The notes: generated by a model from the sequence alone, not told the origin. A stretch of 64,000 bases of DNA from Variovorax sp. OAS795 (GCF_040546685.1 NZ_JBEPOH010000001.1:1612001-1676000); one strand, 5' to 3'; counted from the stretch's first letter, positions 36,275 to 45,010 are shown. Numbers and translations: made by a program.

Positions 36275-37204
36275 ATGGAAATATTGCTGCAGCAGATCAT
36301 CAACGGTCTGGTTCTCGGCAGCATGTATGCCTTGATAGCCTTGGGCTACACCATGGTGTACGGCATCATCAATCTGATCAACTTTGCGCACGGCGAGGTG
36401 CTGATGGTGGGGGCGCTCACGAGCTGGTCCATCATCGGTCTCATGAAGGAGTCGATGCCCGGCACGCCCGGCTGGTTGATCCTCATCATCGCGTTGATCA
36501 TCGCCTGCGTGGTGGCCGCCACGCTCAACTTCGTGATCGAGAAGGTGGCCTACCGGCCGCTTCGCAACAGCCCCAAGCTCGCGCCGCTCATCACGGCCAT
36601 CGGCATGTCGATCCTGCTGCAGACGCTGGCCATGATCATCTGGAAGCCCACCAACAAGGCCTATCCCAACCTGCTGTCGACCACGCCCATCGAGGTGGGC
36701 GGTGCGGTGATCTCGCCCACGCAGGTCATGATCCTGAGCGTCACGGCGTTCTCGCTCGTGGTGCTGATGTGGCTGGTCAACTACACCAAGCTCGGCCGCG
36801 CCATGCGCGCCACCGCCGAGAACCCGCGCGTCGCGGCGCTCATGGGCATCCGGCCCGACATGGTCATCTCGGCCACTTTCATCATCGGCGCCGTGCTCGC
36901 GGCCATTGCGGGCGTCATGTACGCCTCCAACTACGGCATTGCGCAGCACGCGATGGGCTTCCTGCCCGGCCTCAAGGCCTTCACCGCGGCGGTGTTCGGC
37001 GGCATCGGCAACCTGGCCGGCGCAGTGGTCGGCGGCATCCTGCTCGGGCTGATCGAAGCCATCGGCTCCGGCTACATCGGTTCGCTGACCGGCGGCGTGC
37101 TGGGCAGCAACTACAGCGACATCTTCGCGTTCATCGTGCTGATCGTCATGCTCACGCTGCGGCCCTCGGGCCTGCTCGGCGAGCGCGTGGCGGACCGTGC
37201 CTGA
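36275..37204 (+). CDS. livH: Branched-chain amino-acid ABC transporter, permease LivH
   Basis: A 309-residue inner-membrane permease with about eight hydrophobic helices. Family motifs include GYTMVYGIINLINFAHGE near residue 26, YRPLRNSPKLAPLITAIGMS, and the cytoplasmic coupling loop TKLGRAMRATAENPRVAALMGI. It forms the channel of a HAAT importer with LivM. AGGA lies eight bases before the ATG. It heads a livHMGF operon that carries no binding-protein gene in this window; the receptor must be encoded elsewhere. Substrates of such systems range from Leu/Ile/Val to amides and aromatic acids. Confidence 0.95.
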   Translation: MEILLQQIINGLVLGSMYALIALGYTMVYGIINLINFAHGEVLMVGALTSWSIIGLMKESMPGTPGWLILIIALIIACVVAATLNFVIEKVAYRPLRNSPKLAPLITAIGMSILLQTLAMIIWKPTNKAYPNLLSTTPIEVGGAVISPTQVMILSVTAFSLVVLMWLVNYTKLGRAMRATAENPRVAALMGIRPDMVISATFIIGAVLAAIAGVMYASNYGIAQHAMGFLPGLKAFTAAVFGGIGNLAGAVVGGILLGLIEAIGSGYIGSLTGGVLGSNYSDIFAFIVLIVMLTLRPSGLLGERVADRA

Positions 37205-37215
37205 GGAGCAGCACC

Positions 37216-38412
37216 ATGAAGAACAGCAAGAACCTCGCTCTCTACGCGCTCGGCGTCGTCGCCGTGCTCGCCCTGCCCATCTTCCTGCAGAGCCAGGGCA
37301 ATGCCTGGGTGCGCATCGCCGACATCGCATTGCTCTACGTGATGCTCTCGCTGGGCCTGAACATCGTCGTCGGCTACGCCGGCCTGCTCGACCTGGGCTA
37401 TGTCGCCTTCTTTGCCGTGGGGGCCTACCTCTTCGCGCTGATGGGCTCCTCGCACCTGTCCGAAACCTTCCCCTGGTTCAAGGCCATGTTCCCGAACGGG
37501 CTGCACACCTCGCTGCTCATCGTGGTGCCGCTGGCGCTGGTGGTGGCGGGGGTGCTGGGCGTGATGCTCGGGGCGCCCACGCTCAAGCTGCGCGGCGACT
37601 ACCTGGCCATCGTGACGCTCGGCTTCGGTGAAATCATCCGGGTGTTCCTGAACAACCTCGACCAGCCGATCAACATCACCAACGGTCCGAAGGGCATCAC
37701 CGCCATCGACTCCATCAAGTTCTGGGGCCTGGACCTCGGCAAGGCATGGAAGTTCGACGGCTTCACGATCTCGTCGGTCACGCTCTACTACTACCTGTTC
37801 CTTGCGCTGGTGGTCGCCACCATCATCATCTCGCACCGCCTGCAGATGTCGCGTATCGGCCGCGCCTGGATGGCCATCCGCGAGGATGAAATCGCCGCCA
37901 AGGCCATGGGCATCAACACCCGCAACATGAAGCTCCTGGCCTTCGGCATGGGTGCCAGCTTCGGCGGTGTCTCGGGCGCGATGTTCGCCGCCTTCCAGGG
38001 CTTCGTCTCGCCGGAGTCGTTCAGCCTCATGGAGTCGGTGATGATCGTCGCCATGGTCGTCCTGGGCGGCATCGGCCATCTGCCGGGCGTGATCCTGGGC
38101 GCCGTGCTGCTGGCCGCGCTGCCCGAAGTGCTGCGCTACGTGGCCGGACCGCTGCAGGCCATGACCGACGGCCGCCTCGATGCGTCCATCCTGCGCCAGC
38201 TGTTCATCGCACTCGCCATGATCGTCATCATGCTGGTGCGTCCGCGTGGCCTGTGGCCTTCCCCGGAGCACGGCAAGACCTTGCAGCGCAAGGGGGCCGC
38301 CCCCGGCGCACCGGTTGCGCCGGGCTCGCTCCAGACCCAGGCGCCCGGCATCGAGACGCCGGCCGACGAACTGCCGGGTGCGGCGTCGCGCCCCATGTCG
38401 ATCAATCCGTGA
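37216..38412 (+). CDS. livM: Branched-chain amino-acid ABC transporter, permease LivM
   Basis: A 398-residue membrane subunit. Motifs seen are LGLNIVVGYAGLLDLGYVAFFAVGAY, LRGDYLAIVTLGFGEIIR and the coupling loop RIGRAWMAIREDEIAAKAMGIN. The final 45 residues (after RPRGLWPSPEHGK) are a Pro/Ala/Gly-rich tail without similarity to the transporter core and are probably disordered in the cytoplasm. GAGGAG at 37203-37208 gives a strong ribosome site right at the livH stop. Confidence 0.95.
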   Translation: MKNSKNLALYALGVVAVLALPIFLQSQGNAWVRIADIALLYVMLSLGLNIVVGYAGLLDLGYVAFFAVGAYLFALMGSSHLSETFPWFKAMFPNGLHTSLLIVVPLALVVAGVLGVMLGAPTLKLRGDYLAIVTLGFGEIIRVFLNNLDQPINITNGPKGITAIDSIKFWGLDLGKAWKFDGFTISSVTLYYYLFLALVVATIIISHRLQMSRIGRAWMAIREDEIAAKAMGINTRNMKLLAFGMGASFGGVSGAMFAAFQGFVSPESFSLMESVMIVAMVVLGGIGHLPGVILGAVLLAALPEVLRYVAGPLQAMTDGRLDASILRQLFIALAMIVIMLVRPRGLWPSPEHGKTLQRKGAAPGAPVAPGSLQTQAPGIETPADELPGAASRPMSINP

Positions 38413-38431
38413 GTCGAAGGAAAAAATCAAC

Positions 38432-39205
38432 ATGACGACAGACACCATCCTCGACGTCCGCGGAATCTCCAAGCGCTTCGGCGGCCTGCAAGCCCTTTCC
38501 GACGTCGGCATCACCATCAAGCGCGGCCAGGTCTACGGCCTCATCGGGCCCAACGGCGCCGGCAAGACCACCTTCTTCAACGTGATCACCGGGCTCTACA
38601 CGCCCGACAGCGGCACTTTCGAGCTCGCCGGCAAGCCCTACCAGCCGACGGCCGTGCATGAAGTGGCCAAGGCCGGCATTGCGCGCACCTTCCAGAACAT
38701 CCGCCTGTTCTCCGAGATGACCGCGCTCGAGAACGTCATGGTCGGACGCCACATCCGCACCCATTCGGGCGTGTTCGGCGCCATGCTGCGCACGCGCTCG
38801 TTCAAGGCCGAGGAAAAGGCCATTGCCGACCGCGGCCAGGAACTGCTCGACTACGTGGGCATCGGCAAGTTCGCCGACTACAAGGCTCGCACGCTCTCAT
38901 ACGGCGACCAGCGCCGGCTCGAGATCGCACGGGCACTGGCCACCGATCCGCAGCTCATCGCGCTCGACGAGCCGGCCGCCGGCATGAACTCGACCGAAAA
39001 GGTGCTGCTGCGCGAACTGATCGACCGCATCCGCAAGGACGACCGGACCATTCTCATCATCGAACACGACGTCAAGCTCATCATGGGCCTGTGCGACCGC
39101 GTCACGGTGCTCGACTACGGCAAGCAGATTGCCGAAGGCACACCGTACGACGTGCAGAAGAACGAGAAGGTGATCGAGGCTTACCTCGGCACCGGAGGAC
39201 ACTGA
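38432..39205 (+). CDS. livG: Branched-chain amino-acid ABC transporter, ATPase LivG
   Basis: A 257-residue ATPase. Walker A is GLIGPNGAGKTTFFNVI, the Q-loop is in ARTFQNIRLF, the signature motif is the LivG-type LSYGDQRRLEIARALA, Walker B is LIALDEPAAGMN and the switch His is in LIIEHDVKLIMG. These follow the family closely. It pairs with LivF to power uptake through LivHM. The gene starts 19 bases after livM with AAGGA upstream. Confidence 0.95.
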   Translation: MTTDTILDVRGISKRFGGLQALSDVGITIKRGQVYGLIGPNGAGKTTFFNVITGLYTPDSGTFELAGKPYQPTAVHEVAKAGIARTFQNIRLFSEMTALENVMVGRHIRTHSGVFGAMLRTRSFKAEEKAIADRGQELLDYVGIGKFADYKARTLSYGDQRRLEIARALATDPQLIALDEPAAGMNSTEKVLLRELIDRIRKDDRTILIIEHDVKLIMGLCDRVTVLDYGKQIAEGTPYDVQKNEKVIEAYLGTGGH

Positions 39206-39206
39206 A

Positions 39207-40004
39207 ATGACGACGACGATGACGAGCGCAGAAGAAACAACGACAGCAACGGCAACTGCAACCCCGCCGAAGACCGCAGCCAACGCCACCGGCAAGACGC
39301 TGCTCAAGGTCAGCGGCCTCAAGGTCGGCTATGGCGGCATTCAGGCCGTGAAGGGCGTGGACTTCGAGGTCCACGAAGGCGAACTGGTGTCGCTCATCGG
39401 CTCCAACGGCGCCGGCAAGACCACCACCATGAAGGCGATCACCGGCACGCTGCCGGCGGGCGCCGGAACCATTGAATTCCTGGGCCGCAACATCAAGGGC
39501 CGCGGCGCCTGGGACCTCGTGGGCGAGGGCCTCGTGATGGTGCCGGAAGGACGCGGCGTCTTCACGCGCATGACCATCACCGAGAACCTGCAGATCGGCG
39601 CCTACATCCGCAAGGACAAGGCCGAGATCGCCAGCGACATGGAGCGGGTGTTCGTGACCTTCCCGCGCCTGCGGGAGCGCAAGGACCAGCTCGCGGGCAC
39701 CATGTCGGGCGGCGAACAGCAGATGCTGGCCATGGGCCGCGCGCTCATGGCACGGCCCAAGGTGCTGCTGCTGGACGAGCCCACCATGGGCCTGTCGCCC
39801 ATCATGTGCGACAAGATCTTCGAGGTGGTGCAGACCGTGGCCGCGCAGGGCGTCACAATCCTGCTGGTGGAGCAGAACGCCAACCGCGCGCTGCAGCTGG
39901 CCGACCGCGGCTACGTGATGGAGTCGGGCCTCATCACCATGACGGGCGACGCCAAGGACCTGCTCAGCGACCCGCGCGTGCGGGCCGCCTACCTGGGCGA
40001 GTAA
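39207..40004 (+). CDS. livF: Branched-chain amino-acid ABC transporter, ATPase LivF
   Basis: A 265-residue ATPase. Walker A is LIGSNGAGKTTTMKAI, the signature is MSGGEQQMLAMGRALM, Walker B is VLLLDEPTMGLSP and the switch region is ILLVEQNANRAL, where LivF proteins have Gln in place of the usual His. The first 30 residues are a Thr/Ala-rich low-complexity extension (TTATATATPP) not present in typical LivF. It begins one base after livG, with GGAGG inside the livG end, and closes the operon. Confidence 0.95.
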   Translation: MTTTMTSAEETTTATATATPPKTAANATGKTLLKVSGLKVGYGGIQAVKGVDFEVHEGELVSLIGSNGAGKTTTMKAITGTLPAGAGTIEFLGRNIKGRGAWDLVGEGLVMVPEGRGVFTRMTITENLQIGAYIRKDKAEIASDMERVFVTFPRLRERKDQLAGTMSGGEQQMLAMGRALMARPKVLLLDEPTMGLSPIMCDKIFEVVQTVAAQGVTILLVEQNANRALQLADRGYVMESGLITMTGDAKDLLSDPRVRAAYLGE

Positions 40005-40006
40005 AC

Positions 40007-40037
40007 GACGCCCCCCGGGTTTCGGCCCGGCGGCGTC
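40007..40037. terminator. GC-rich hairpin between convergent livF and Bug genes
   Basis: GACGCC (40007-40012) pairs with GGCGTC (40032-40037), with an inner CCGGG/CCCGG stem. No long T-run follows on either strand, so termination here would be inefficient or of another kind. Confidence 0.45.
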
Positions 40038-40043
40038 CGCCTT

Positions 40044-41021
40044 TCAGTCGACCCGCGCGCCGGTCGCCTTCACGACGGCTTCGTACTTGGAGAGCTCGCT
40101 CTTCATGAACGCGCCGAACTGCTCGGGCGAACTGGCCACCGGCTCGGCCAGCAGCGTGCCGAAGCGGGTCTTCGTCTCGGGTGCGTTCAGCGCCGCCACG
40201 AAGGCCTGGTTGAGCTTCGCGACCACGTCGCGCGGCGTGCCGGCCGGTGCCACCAGCCCCCACCAGGTGTCGATCGAAAAGCCCTTGAGCGTGTCGGCCA
40301 CGGGCGGCACGTCGGGCATGGCGCTGCTGCGCTGCAGGGTCGTGACCGCAATGGCCTTGAGCTTGCCCGAGCGGATGTTGGGCGCCGCGGTGGCAAGGTT
40401 GTCGAAGTTGAAGTCGACCTGCCCCGAGAGCAGCGCCAGTTGCGCCGGATTGCCGCCGTTGTACGGGATGTGCAGCGCGAAGATGCCGGCCTGCTTCTTG
40501 AACAGTTCGCCCGCCAGGTGCCCGGCGCTGCCGTTGCCGCCGCTGCCGTAGTTGAGCTTGGCCGGGTTGGCCTTGGCGTAGCGAACGAGGTCGGCCAGGG
40601 TGTCGATCTTCAGGCGCTGGGCCGTCTCGGCATTCATCACCAGCACGTTCGGCACGCGCACCATCTGCGTGATGGGTGCGAAGTCGGTCGCCGCGTTGAA
40701 CGGCATCTTGCTGTAGAGCCATGGGTTCACCGCATGGGTGGCGGTGGCCGCGATGCCGATGGTGAGGCCATCGGGCGCGGCCTTGGCGACGATGTCGGCG
40801 CCGATGTTGCCGCCCGCGCCGGGCTTGTTGTCGATGATGACCGGGCCCAGTGTGTCCTTCACGCGCTCGGCCAGCATGCGGGCCGTGACGTCGATCGGGC
40901 CGCCTGCGGCATAGGGCACCACGAGGCGGATCGGGCGTTGCTGCTGCTGGGCCGTGACCGGGCCGGTGGCCAACAGCGCCGCGCCTGCAAGGAGTGAAAG
41001 GAGGAAGTGTCTCGTCTTCAT
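40044..41021 (-). CDS. Bug-family tripartite tricarboxylate transporter substrate-binding protein
   Basis: A 325-residue periplasmic receptor with a Sec signal (MKTRHFLLSLLAGAALLATG, cleaved near residue 24). Bug signatures are IRLVVPYAAGGPIDVTARML, VIIDNKPGAGGNIGAD, and YGSGGNGSAGHLAGELFKKQ. Such proteins bind carboxylates, aromatic acids or amides. This one is an orphan receptor: no TctA/TctB membrane genes are nearby, as is typical for the expanded Bug families of Comamonadaceae. It lies 40 bases downstream of the ferredoxin-type reductase gene on the same strand, which may hint at a related substrate. Confidence 0.92.
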   Translation of the reverse strand: MKTRHFLLSLLAGAALLATGPVTAQQQQRPIRLVVPYAAGGPIDVTARMLAERVKDTLGPVIIDNKPGAGGNIGADIVAKAAPDGLTIGIAATATHAVNPWLYSKMPFNAATDFAPITQMVRVPNVLVMNAETAQRLKIDTLADLVRYAKANPAKLNYGSGGNGSAGHLAGELFKKQAGIFALHIPYNGGNPAQLALLSGQVDFNFDNLATAAPNIRSGKLKAIAVTTLQRSSAMPDVPPVADTLKGFSIDTWWGLVAPAGTPRDVVAKLNQAFVAALNAPETKTRFGTLLAEPVASSPEQFGAFMKSELSKYEAVVKATGARVD

Positions 41022-41061
41022 TTTGCGTTCTGTGTCGTCTGGCAGGAATCGGAATCGGAAA

Positions 41062-42126
41062 TCAGGGCAGCGCCTTGTCGGCCTCGGTGGTGAACGCATC
41101 GGCAAAGAATTCGTCTTCGGGCAGGCCCGCCAGCGCCACGTAGTCGTGCTTGGCCGAGTCGACCACGATCGGCGCGCCGCAGGCGTAGACCTGGTGGCCC
41201 GAAAGGTCGGCAAAGTCTTCGAGCACTGCGCGGTGCACGAAGCCCGTTCGGCCGTTCCAGTTGTCTTCGGGCGTGGCGTTGGAAACCACCGGCACGTAGC
41301 GCAGGTTTGGCATTTCCTTCAGCTGCTCGCTCACCCAGCCGTCCATGTAGAGGTCTTCAGGCCGCCGGCCGCCCCAGTAGAGCGCGGCGGGCCGCTCGAT
41401 GCGCTTGAACTTCATGTGCTCGAGCAACGCCTTGATGGGCGCAAACCCGGTACCGGAGGCCAACAGGATCATCGGCTTGTTGGAATCCTCGCGCAGGAAG
41501 AAGCTGCCGTAGGGGCCCTCGATGCGAAGGATTTCTTTCTCTTTCATCACGCCGAACACATGGTCGGTGAACTTGCCGCCCGGCAGGTGCCGCAGGTGCA
41601 GCTCGATGCCCGTGCCCGGCTCGCTCAGCGTGTGCGGCGCGTTGGCCATCGAGTAGCTGCGCCGCGCGCCGTCGCGCAGGATGAATTCGACGTACTGGCC
41701 CGCATGGAACTGCAGCGGCTCGCCGGCCGGGAGCTGCAGCCGCAGCTTCATCACGTCGTGCGACAGCCGCGTGAGCGCGAGCACCCGCACCGGCATCTTG
41801 CGGATCGGCAGCGCGCCGGCCTCGGTGACCTGGCGAGACTCGAGCACCACGTCGCTCCGGGCGTGCGCGCAGCAGGTCAGCACGAAGCCCGCCAGCTGCT
41901 CTTCGGCGCTCAGGGCCTTGCTCTGGTGCGGGCCGAGTTCGACTTCACCCGAGAGCTTCCTGCACTTGCAGGAGCCGCAGGCGCCGTCCTTGCACCCATA
42001 AGGCAGCCCGATGCCTTGCCGGATGCCGGCCGCGAGAATGGTTTCATCGCCATGCACCGCGAAGTGACGCCCGCTGGGCTCGACGGTGATGGAAAAGCCC
42101 GCATCATGCGGCGCTGCAACAGTCAT
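41062..42126 (-). CDS. 2Fe-2S flavin reductase, CDP-6-deoxy-glucoseen reductase/phenol-hydroxylase-reductase type
   Basis: A 354-residue electron-transfer protein. An N-terminal plant-type ferredoxin domain carries the cluster cysteines in GCKDGACGSCKCRKL and LTCCAHA (about residues 44-84). It is followed by an FAD-binding barrel (RSYSMANAPH) and an NAD-binding domain (MILLASGTGFAPIKALLEHM, YACGAPIVVD). This is the reductase module of multicomponent oxygenases and of AscD-like enzymes. No oxygenase component is adjacent, so its partner is not evident. It is divergent from the small NAD(P)-fold protein gene. Confidence 0.9.
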   Translation of the reverse strand: MTVAAPHDAGFSITVEPSGRHFAVHGDETILAAGIRQGIGLPYGCKDGACGSCKCRKLSGEVELGPHQSKALSAEEQLAGFVLTCCAHARSDVVLESRQVTEAGALPIRKMPVRVLALTRLSHDVMKLRLQLPAGEPLQFHAGQYVEFILRDGARRSYSMANAPHTLSEPGTGIELHLRHLPGGKFTDHVFGVMKEKEILRIEGPYGSFFLREDSNKPMILLASGTGFAPIKALLEHMKFKRIERPAALYWGGRRPEDLYMDGWVSEQLKEMPNLRYVPVVSNATPEDNWNGRTGFVHRAVLEDFADLSGHQVYACGAPIVVDSAKHDYVALAGLPEDEFFADAFTTEADKALP

Positions 42127-42189
42127 CGGTATTCTTCGGCTTGTTTCAGCCTGTGGCAGAAAAGAGAAAAAGGGAAAGGACCCCAGATT

Positions 42190-43122
42190 TTGCCTTCAAT
42201 CAATAGCCCTTCCGGCGCGCTGCCGGCGCGCTTCCGCCGCGAACGCCTGCTCATCGTGGGCTGCGGCGACGTCGGCCAGCGCGTGGCGCGTGATCTGCGG
42301 GGCCGCATGCAGCTGGTGGCGCTCACTTCGTCGAGCCAGCGCGTGCCGGCGCTGCGGGCCGCGGGCATCCGGCCGCTCGTGGGCAACCTCGACGAGCCCG
42401 CCACGCTGCGCCGCCTCGCGGGCGTGGCCACGCGCGTGCTGCACCTGGCGCCGCCCGCGCGCGACGGCGGCGCGGCATGGTGGCGCGACCAGCGCACCAT
42501 CGCCCTGGCGCGCGCGCTGCGCCTGCGTTCCACGCCGCTGGCCTTCGTCTATGGTTCCACCAGCGGCGTCTACGGCGACTGCGGCGGCGCACGCGTGAGC
42601 GAAACCCGTCCCGTGCGGCCCGACACCCCCCGCGCCCACCGCCGCGTGGATGCCGAGCGCGCGGTGCGCTGGCTCGGCCGCAGCGCCGGCGTGCGCGCGA
42701 GCATCCTGCGCATTCCGGGCATCTACGCGCCCGATCGCGAAGGCGGCACGCCGCGCCAGCGCCTTGCGCGCGGCACGCCCGTGCTGCGGCGCGAAGACGA
42801 CGTGTTCACCAGCCACATCCATGCCGACGACCTGGCGCGCGCCTGCGTGGCGGCGCTGTTCCGCGGCCGGCCGCAGCGCATCGTCCATGCCGCGGACGAC
42901 ACGGAGCTGCGCATGGGCGACTACATCGACCTGGCCGCCGACCTCTATGGCATGCCGCGACCGCCGCGCGTGGCGCGCGACGAAGCCCAGCGTCAATTGC
43001 CGCTGCAGCTGCTGAGTTTCATGGGGGAATCGCGCCGGCTCGACAACACGCGGCTCAAGCGCGAGCTGCGCGTGCGGCTTGCACACCCGACGGTGCATAC
43101 GGGGCTGCGCGAGAAAGCCTGA
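42190..43122 (+). CDS. NAD(P)-dependent epimerase/SDR-like protein
   Basis: A 310-residue Rossmann-fold protein of the extended SDR/atypical group. The dinucleotide motif is LLIVGCGDVGQRVARDL near residues 19-35, a YGSTSGVYGD segment stands where many members have the catalytic S/Y region, and SILRIPGIYAPDR follows. The usual Y-x-x-x-K is degenerate, so activity is uncertain; members are often annotated as NAD-dependent epimerases or YeeZ-like proteins. Translation starts at TTG 42190, with AAAGGA 11 bases upstream. It is Arg/Ala-rich, in keeping with the local GC content. tRNA-Leu follows on the opposite strand. Confidence 0.82.
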   Translation: MPSINSPSGALPARFRRERLLIVGCGDVGQRVARDLRGRMQLVALTSSSQRVPALRAAGIRPLVGNLDEPATLRRLAGVATRVLHLAPPARDGGAAWWRDQRTIALARALRLRSTPLAFVYGSTSGVYGDCGGARVSETRPVRPDTPRAHRRVDAERAVRWLGRSAGVRASILRIPGIYAPDREGGTPRQRLARGTPVLRREDDVFTSHIHADDLARACVAALFRGRPQRIVHAADDTELRMGDYIDLAADLYGMPRPPRVARDEAQRQLPLQLLSFMGESRRLDNTRLKRELRVRLAHPTVHTGLREKA

Positions 43123-43137
43123 GCCGGGGAGGAAGTG

Positions 43138-43222
43138 TGGTGCCCGGGGCCGGAATCGAACCGGCACACCTTTCGGTGGGGGATTTTGAGTCCCCTGCGT
43201 CTACCAATTTCACCACCCGGGC
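43138..43222 (-). tRNA. tRNA-Leu (anticodon CAA)
   Basis: An 85-base class II tRNA read on the minus strand. The acceptor GCCCGGG pairs with CCCGGGC; the anticodon stem GGGGA/TCCCC encloses CTCAAAA (anticodon CAA, for UUG). It has a long variable arm (CACCGAAAGGTG), a T-arm GCCGGTTCGATTCCGGC and an encoded CCA. A CATAAT on the minus strand at 43244-43249 is a plausible -10 box; it overlaps the TAAAAT used in the opposite direction for cysM. Confidence 0.96.
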
Positions 43223-43239
43223 ACATCCGGAAGGAAGCC

Positions 43240-43249
43240 TAAAATTATG
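43240..43249. promoter_or_regulatory. Overlapping back-to-back -10 boxes for cysM and tRNA-Leu
   Basis: TAAAAT on the plus strand (43240-43245, toward cysM) and CATAAT on the minus strand (43244-43249, toward tRNA-Leu) share two bases. RNA polymerase could occupy only one at a time, which would link expression of the two genes. Confidence 0.4.
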
Positions 43250-43263
43250 GCACAGTGGCTGCC

Positions 43264-44166
43264 ATGAATTATCCGACGATCGAAGACGCCATCGGCAAAA
43301 CCCCCCTGGTGGCACTGCAACGCATCGATGCGGCCGAAAATGCGAAGCGCGGCAATGTGATCCTCGGCAAGCTCGAAGGCAACAATCCCGCGGGATCGGT
43401 GAAGGACCGGCCCGCGCTCTCGATGATCAAGCGTGCCGAAGAGCGCGGCGAAATCAAGCCCGGCGACACCCTGATCGAAGCCACTTCGGGCAACACCGGC
43501 ATTGCGCTGGCCATGGCCGCGGCCATCAAGGGCTACCGCATGGTCCTGATCATGCCGGAGGACCTCTCGGTCGAGCGCGCGCAGACCATGAAGGCCTTCG
43601 GCGCCGAACTGGTGCTCACGCCCAAGAGCGGCGGCATGGAATACGCGCGCGACCTCGCCGAGCAGATGGTGGCGCAGGGCAAGGGCCGGGTGCTCGACCA
43701 GTTCGCCAATGCCGACAACCCGCGCATCCACTACGAGACCACGGGCCCCGAGATCTGGGCCGACACCAAGGGCAGGATCACGCATTTCGTGAGCGCCATG
43801 GGCACCACCGGCACCATCACCGGCGTCTCGCGTTTTTTGAAGGAAAAGAACCCCGCGGTGCGCATCATCGGCGCGCAGCCCGCCGAAGGCTCGCGCATTC
43901 CGGGCATCCGCAAGTGGCCGGCCGAATACATGCCCAGGATCTACGACGCGAGCCGCGTCGATGAAGAAATCAGCGTGAGCCAGGACAACGCCGAAGAGAT
44001 GTGCCGGCGCCTCGCGCGCGAAGAGGGCATCTTCGGCGGCATCTCCGCGGCGGGTGCGCTGTGGGTGGCGCTCGAAGTGGCCAAGACAGTCGAGAACGCC
44101 ACCATCGTGTTCGTGGTCTGCGACCGCGGCGACCGTTATTTGTCGACCGGCGTTTTCCCCGCCTGA
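43264..44166 (+). CDS. cysM: Cysteine synthase B (O-acetylserine sulfhydrylase)
   Basis: A 300-residue PLP enzyme that makes cysteine from O-acetylserine and sulfide or thiosulfate. The PLP Lys lies in NNPAGSVKDRPA near residue 47, the phosphate loop is IEATSGNTGIALA, and GTTGTITGVSRFLKE is the second loop. The segment GAQPAEGSRIPGIRKWP marks the CysM rather than CysK type. The ATG at 43264 gives the common start MNYPTIEDAIGKTP; an in-frame GTG three codons upstream is the alternative. No ribosome site is evident at either. Nudix and TusA-like genes follow in the same direction. Confidence 0.94.
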   Translation: MNYPTIEDAIGKTPLVALQRIDAAENAKRGNVILGKLEGNNPAGSVKDRPALSMIKRAEERGEIKPGDTLIEATSGNTGIALAMAAAIKGYRMVLIMPEDLSVERAQTMKAFGAELVLTPKSGGMEYARDLAEQMVAQGKGRVLDQFANADNPRIHYETTGPEIWADTKGRITHFVSAMGTTGTITGVSRFLKEKNPAVRIIGAQPAEGSRIPGIRKWPAEYMPRIYDASRVDEEISVSQDNAEEMCRRLAREEGIFGGISAAGALWVALEVAKTVENATIVFVVCDRGDRYLSTGVFPA

Positions 44167-44176
44167 CAGGACCCCC

Positions 44177-44755
44177 ATGCCCCATCCCAAGTTCTGCCAG
44201 GCCTGCGCCACGCCGCTCGAATGGATCGCCTCGATGGAAGACGGCGGTCCCAAGGAGCGCCTGCGCTGCCCGTCTTGCGGCCATACGCACTGGAACAACC
44301 CGACGCCCGTGCTGGCGGCCATCGTCGAGTACCGCGGGCAGGTGCTGCTGGCGCGCAACGCGGCCTGGCCGGCCAAGATGTACGCGCTCATCACCGGCTT
44401 CATGGAAGCCGGCGAGACGCCCGAAGAGGGCATCGCGCGCGAGGTGAAGGAGGAAACCAACCTCGACGTGAGCGCAACCAAGCTCGTCGGCGCCTACGAC
44501 TTCCAGCGCATGAACCAGATCATCATCGCCTACCACGTGGTGGCCGATGGCGAGGTCCGGCTCTCGCCCGAGCTGGTCGACTACCGCCTGTACGACCTGC
44601 CCGACCTCAAGTGCTGGCCTGCCGGCACCGGCTATGCGCTGGCCGACTGGCTGCGCACGCGGGGCCACGAGCCGGTGTTCTTCACCGCGGCCGAGAACGA
44701 AGCGCGGCGCCGCGGGTTCGTGCTGCCGCCCGAGGAGCCGAAGCATGGAAGTTGA
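44177..44755 (+). CDS. Nudix hydrolase with N-terminal zinc ribbon
   Basis: A 192-residue enzyme. A zinc ribbon (FCQACATPL and LRCPSCGH, four cysteines) precedes the Nudix domain, whose box GFMEAGETPEEGIAREVKEE matches G-x5-E-x7-RE-x2-EE and supplies the metal-binding glutamates. Similar two-part proteins include NADH pyrophosphatase-like and nucleotide-diphosphate hydrolases; the substrate here is not determined. It starts 10 bases after cysM and overlaps the next gene by 11 bases, so the three are probably one operon. Confidence 0.9.
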   Translation: MPHPKFCQACATPLEWIASMEDGGPKERLRCPSCGHTHWNNPTPVLAAIVEYRGQVLLARNAAWPAKMYALITGFMEAGETPEEGIAREVKEETNLDVSATKLVGAYDFQRMNQIIIAYHVVADGEVRLSPELVDYRLYDLPDLKCWPAGTGYALADWLRTRGHEPVFFTAAENEARRRGFVLPPEEPKHGS

Positions 44756-44972
44756 CCGCGAAATCGACACCCGCGGACTGAACTGCCCGCTGCCCATTCT
44801 CAAGGCCAAGAAATCGCTCAACGACATGGCGAGCGGGCAATTGCTCAAGGTGGTGTCGACCGACCCGGGATCGATGCGCGACTTCCAGGCCTTTGCGCGC
44901 CAGACCGGCAACGAGCTGGTCGAGCAGCAGACCGTCGGCAGCGATTTCATCCATGTGCTGAAGCGGCGCTGA
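44745..44972 (+). CDS. TusA-like sulfurtransferase
   Basis: A 75-residue cytoplasmic sulfur carrier: MEVDREIDTRGLNCPLPILK with the conserved Cys-Pro-x-Pro motif (Cys near residue 14), followed by LLKVVSTDPGSMRDFQAFARQ and a C-terminus FIHVLKRR. The Cys accepts persulfide sulfur for tRNA thiolation or other sulfur transfer. Proximity to cysM places it in a small sulfur-metabolism unit. GAGGAG lies eight bases before the ATG, inside the Nudix gene. A terminator follows. Confidence 0.92.
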   Translation: MEVDREIDTRGLNCPLPILKAKKSLNDMASGQLLKVVSTDPGSMRDFQAFARQTGNELVEQQTVGSDFIHVLKRR

Positions 44973-44982
44973 GCACATGAAA

Positions 44983-45010
44983 AAAGGGCCCCGTCGGGGC
45001 CCTTTCTTTT
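44983..45010. terminator. Bidirectional terminator between the TusA-like gene and galU
   Basis: AAAGGGCCCC (44983-44992) and GGGGCCCTTT (44996-45005) pair perfectly around GTC. The plus strand continues CTTTTT and the minus strand has a T-run from the preceding A-tract (44980-44985), so it can serve both convergent genes. Confidence 0.92.
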
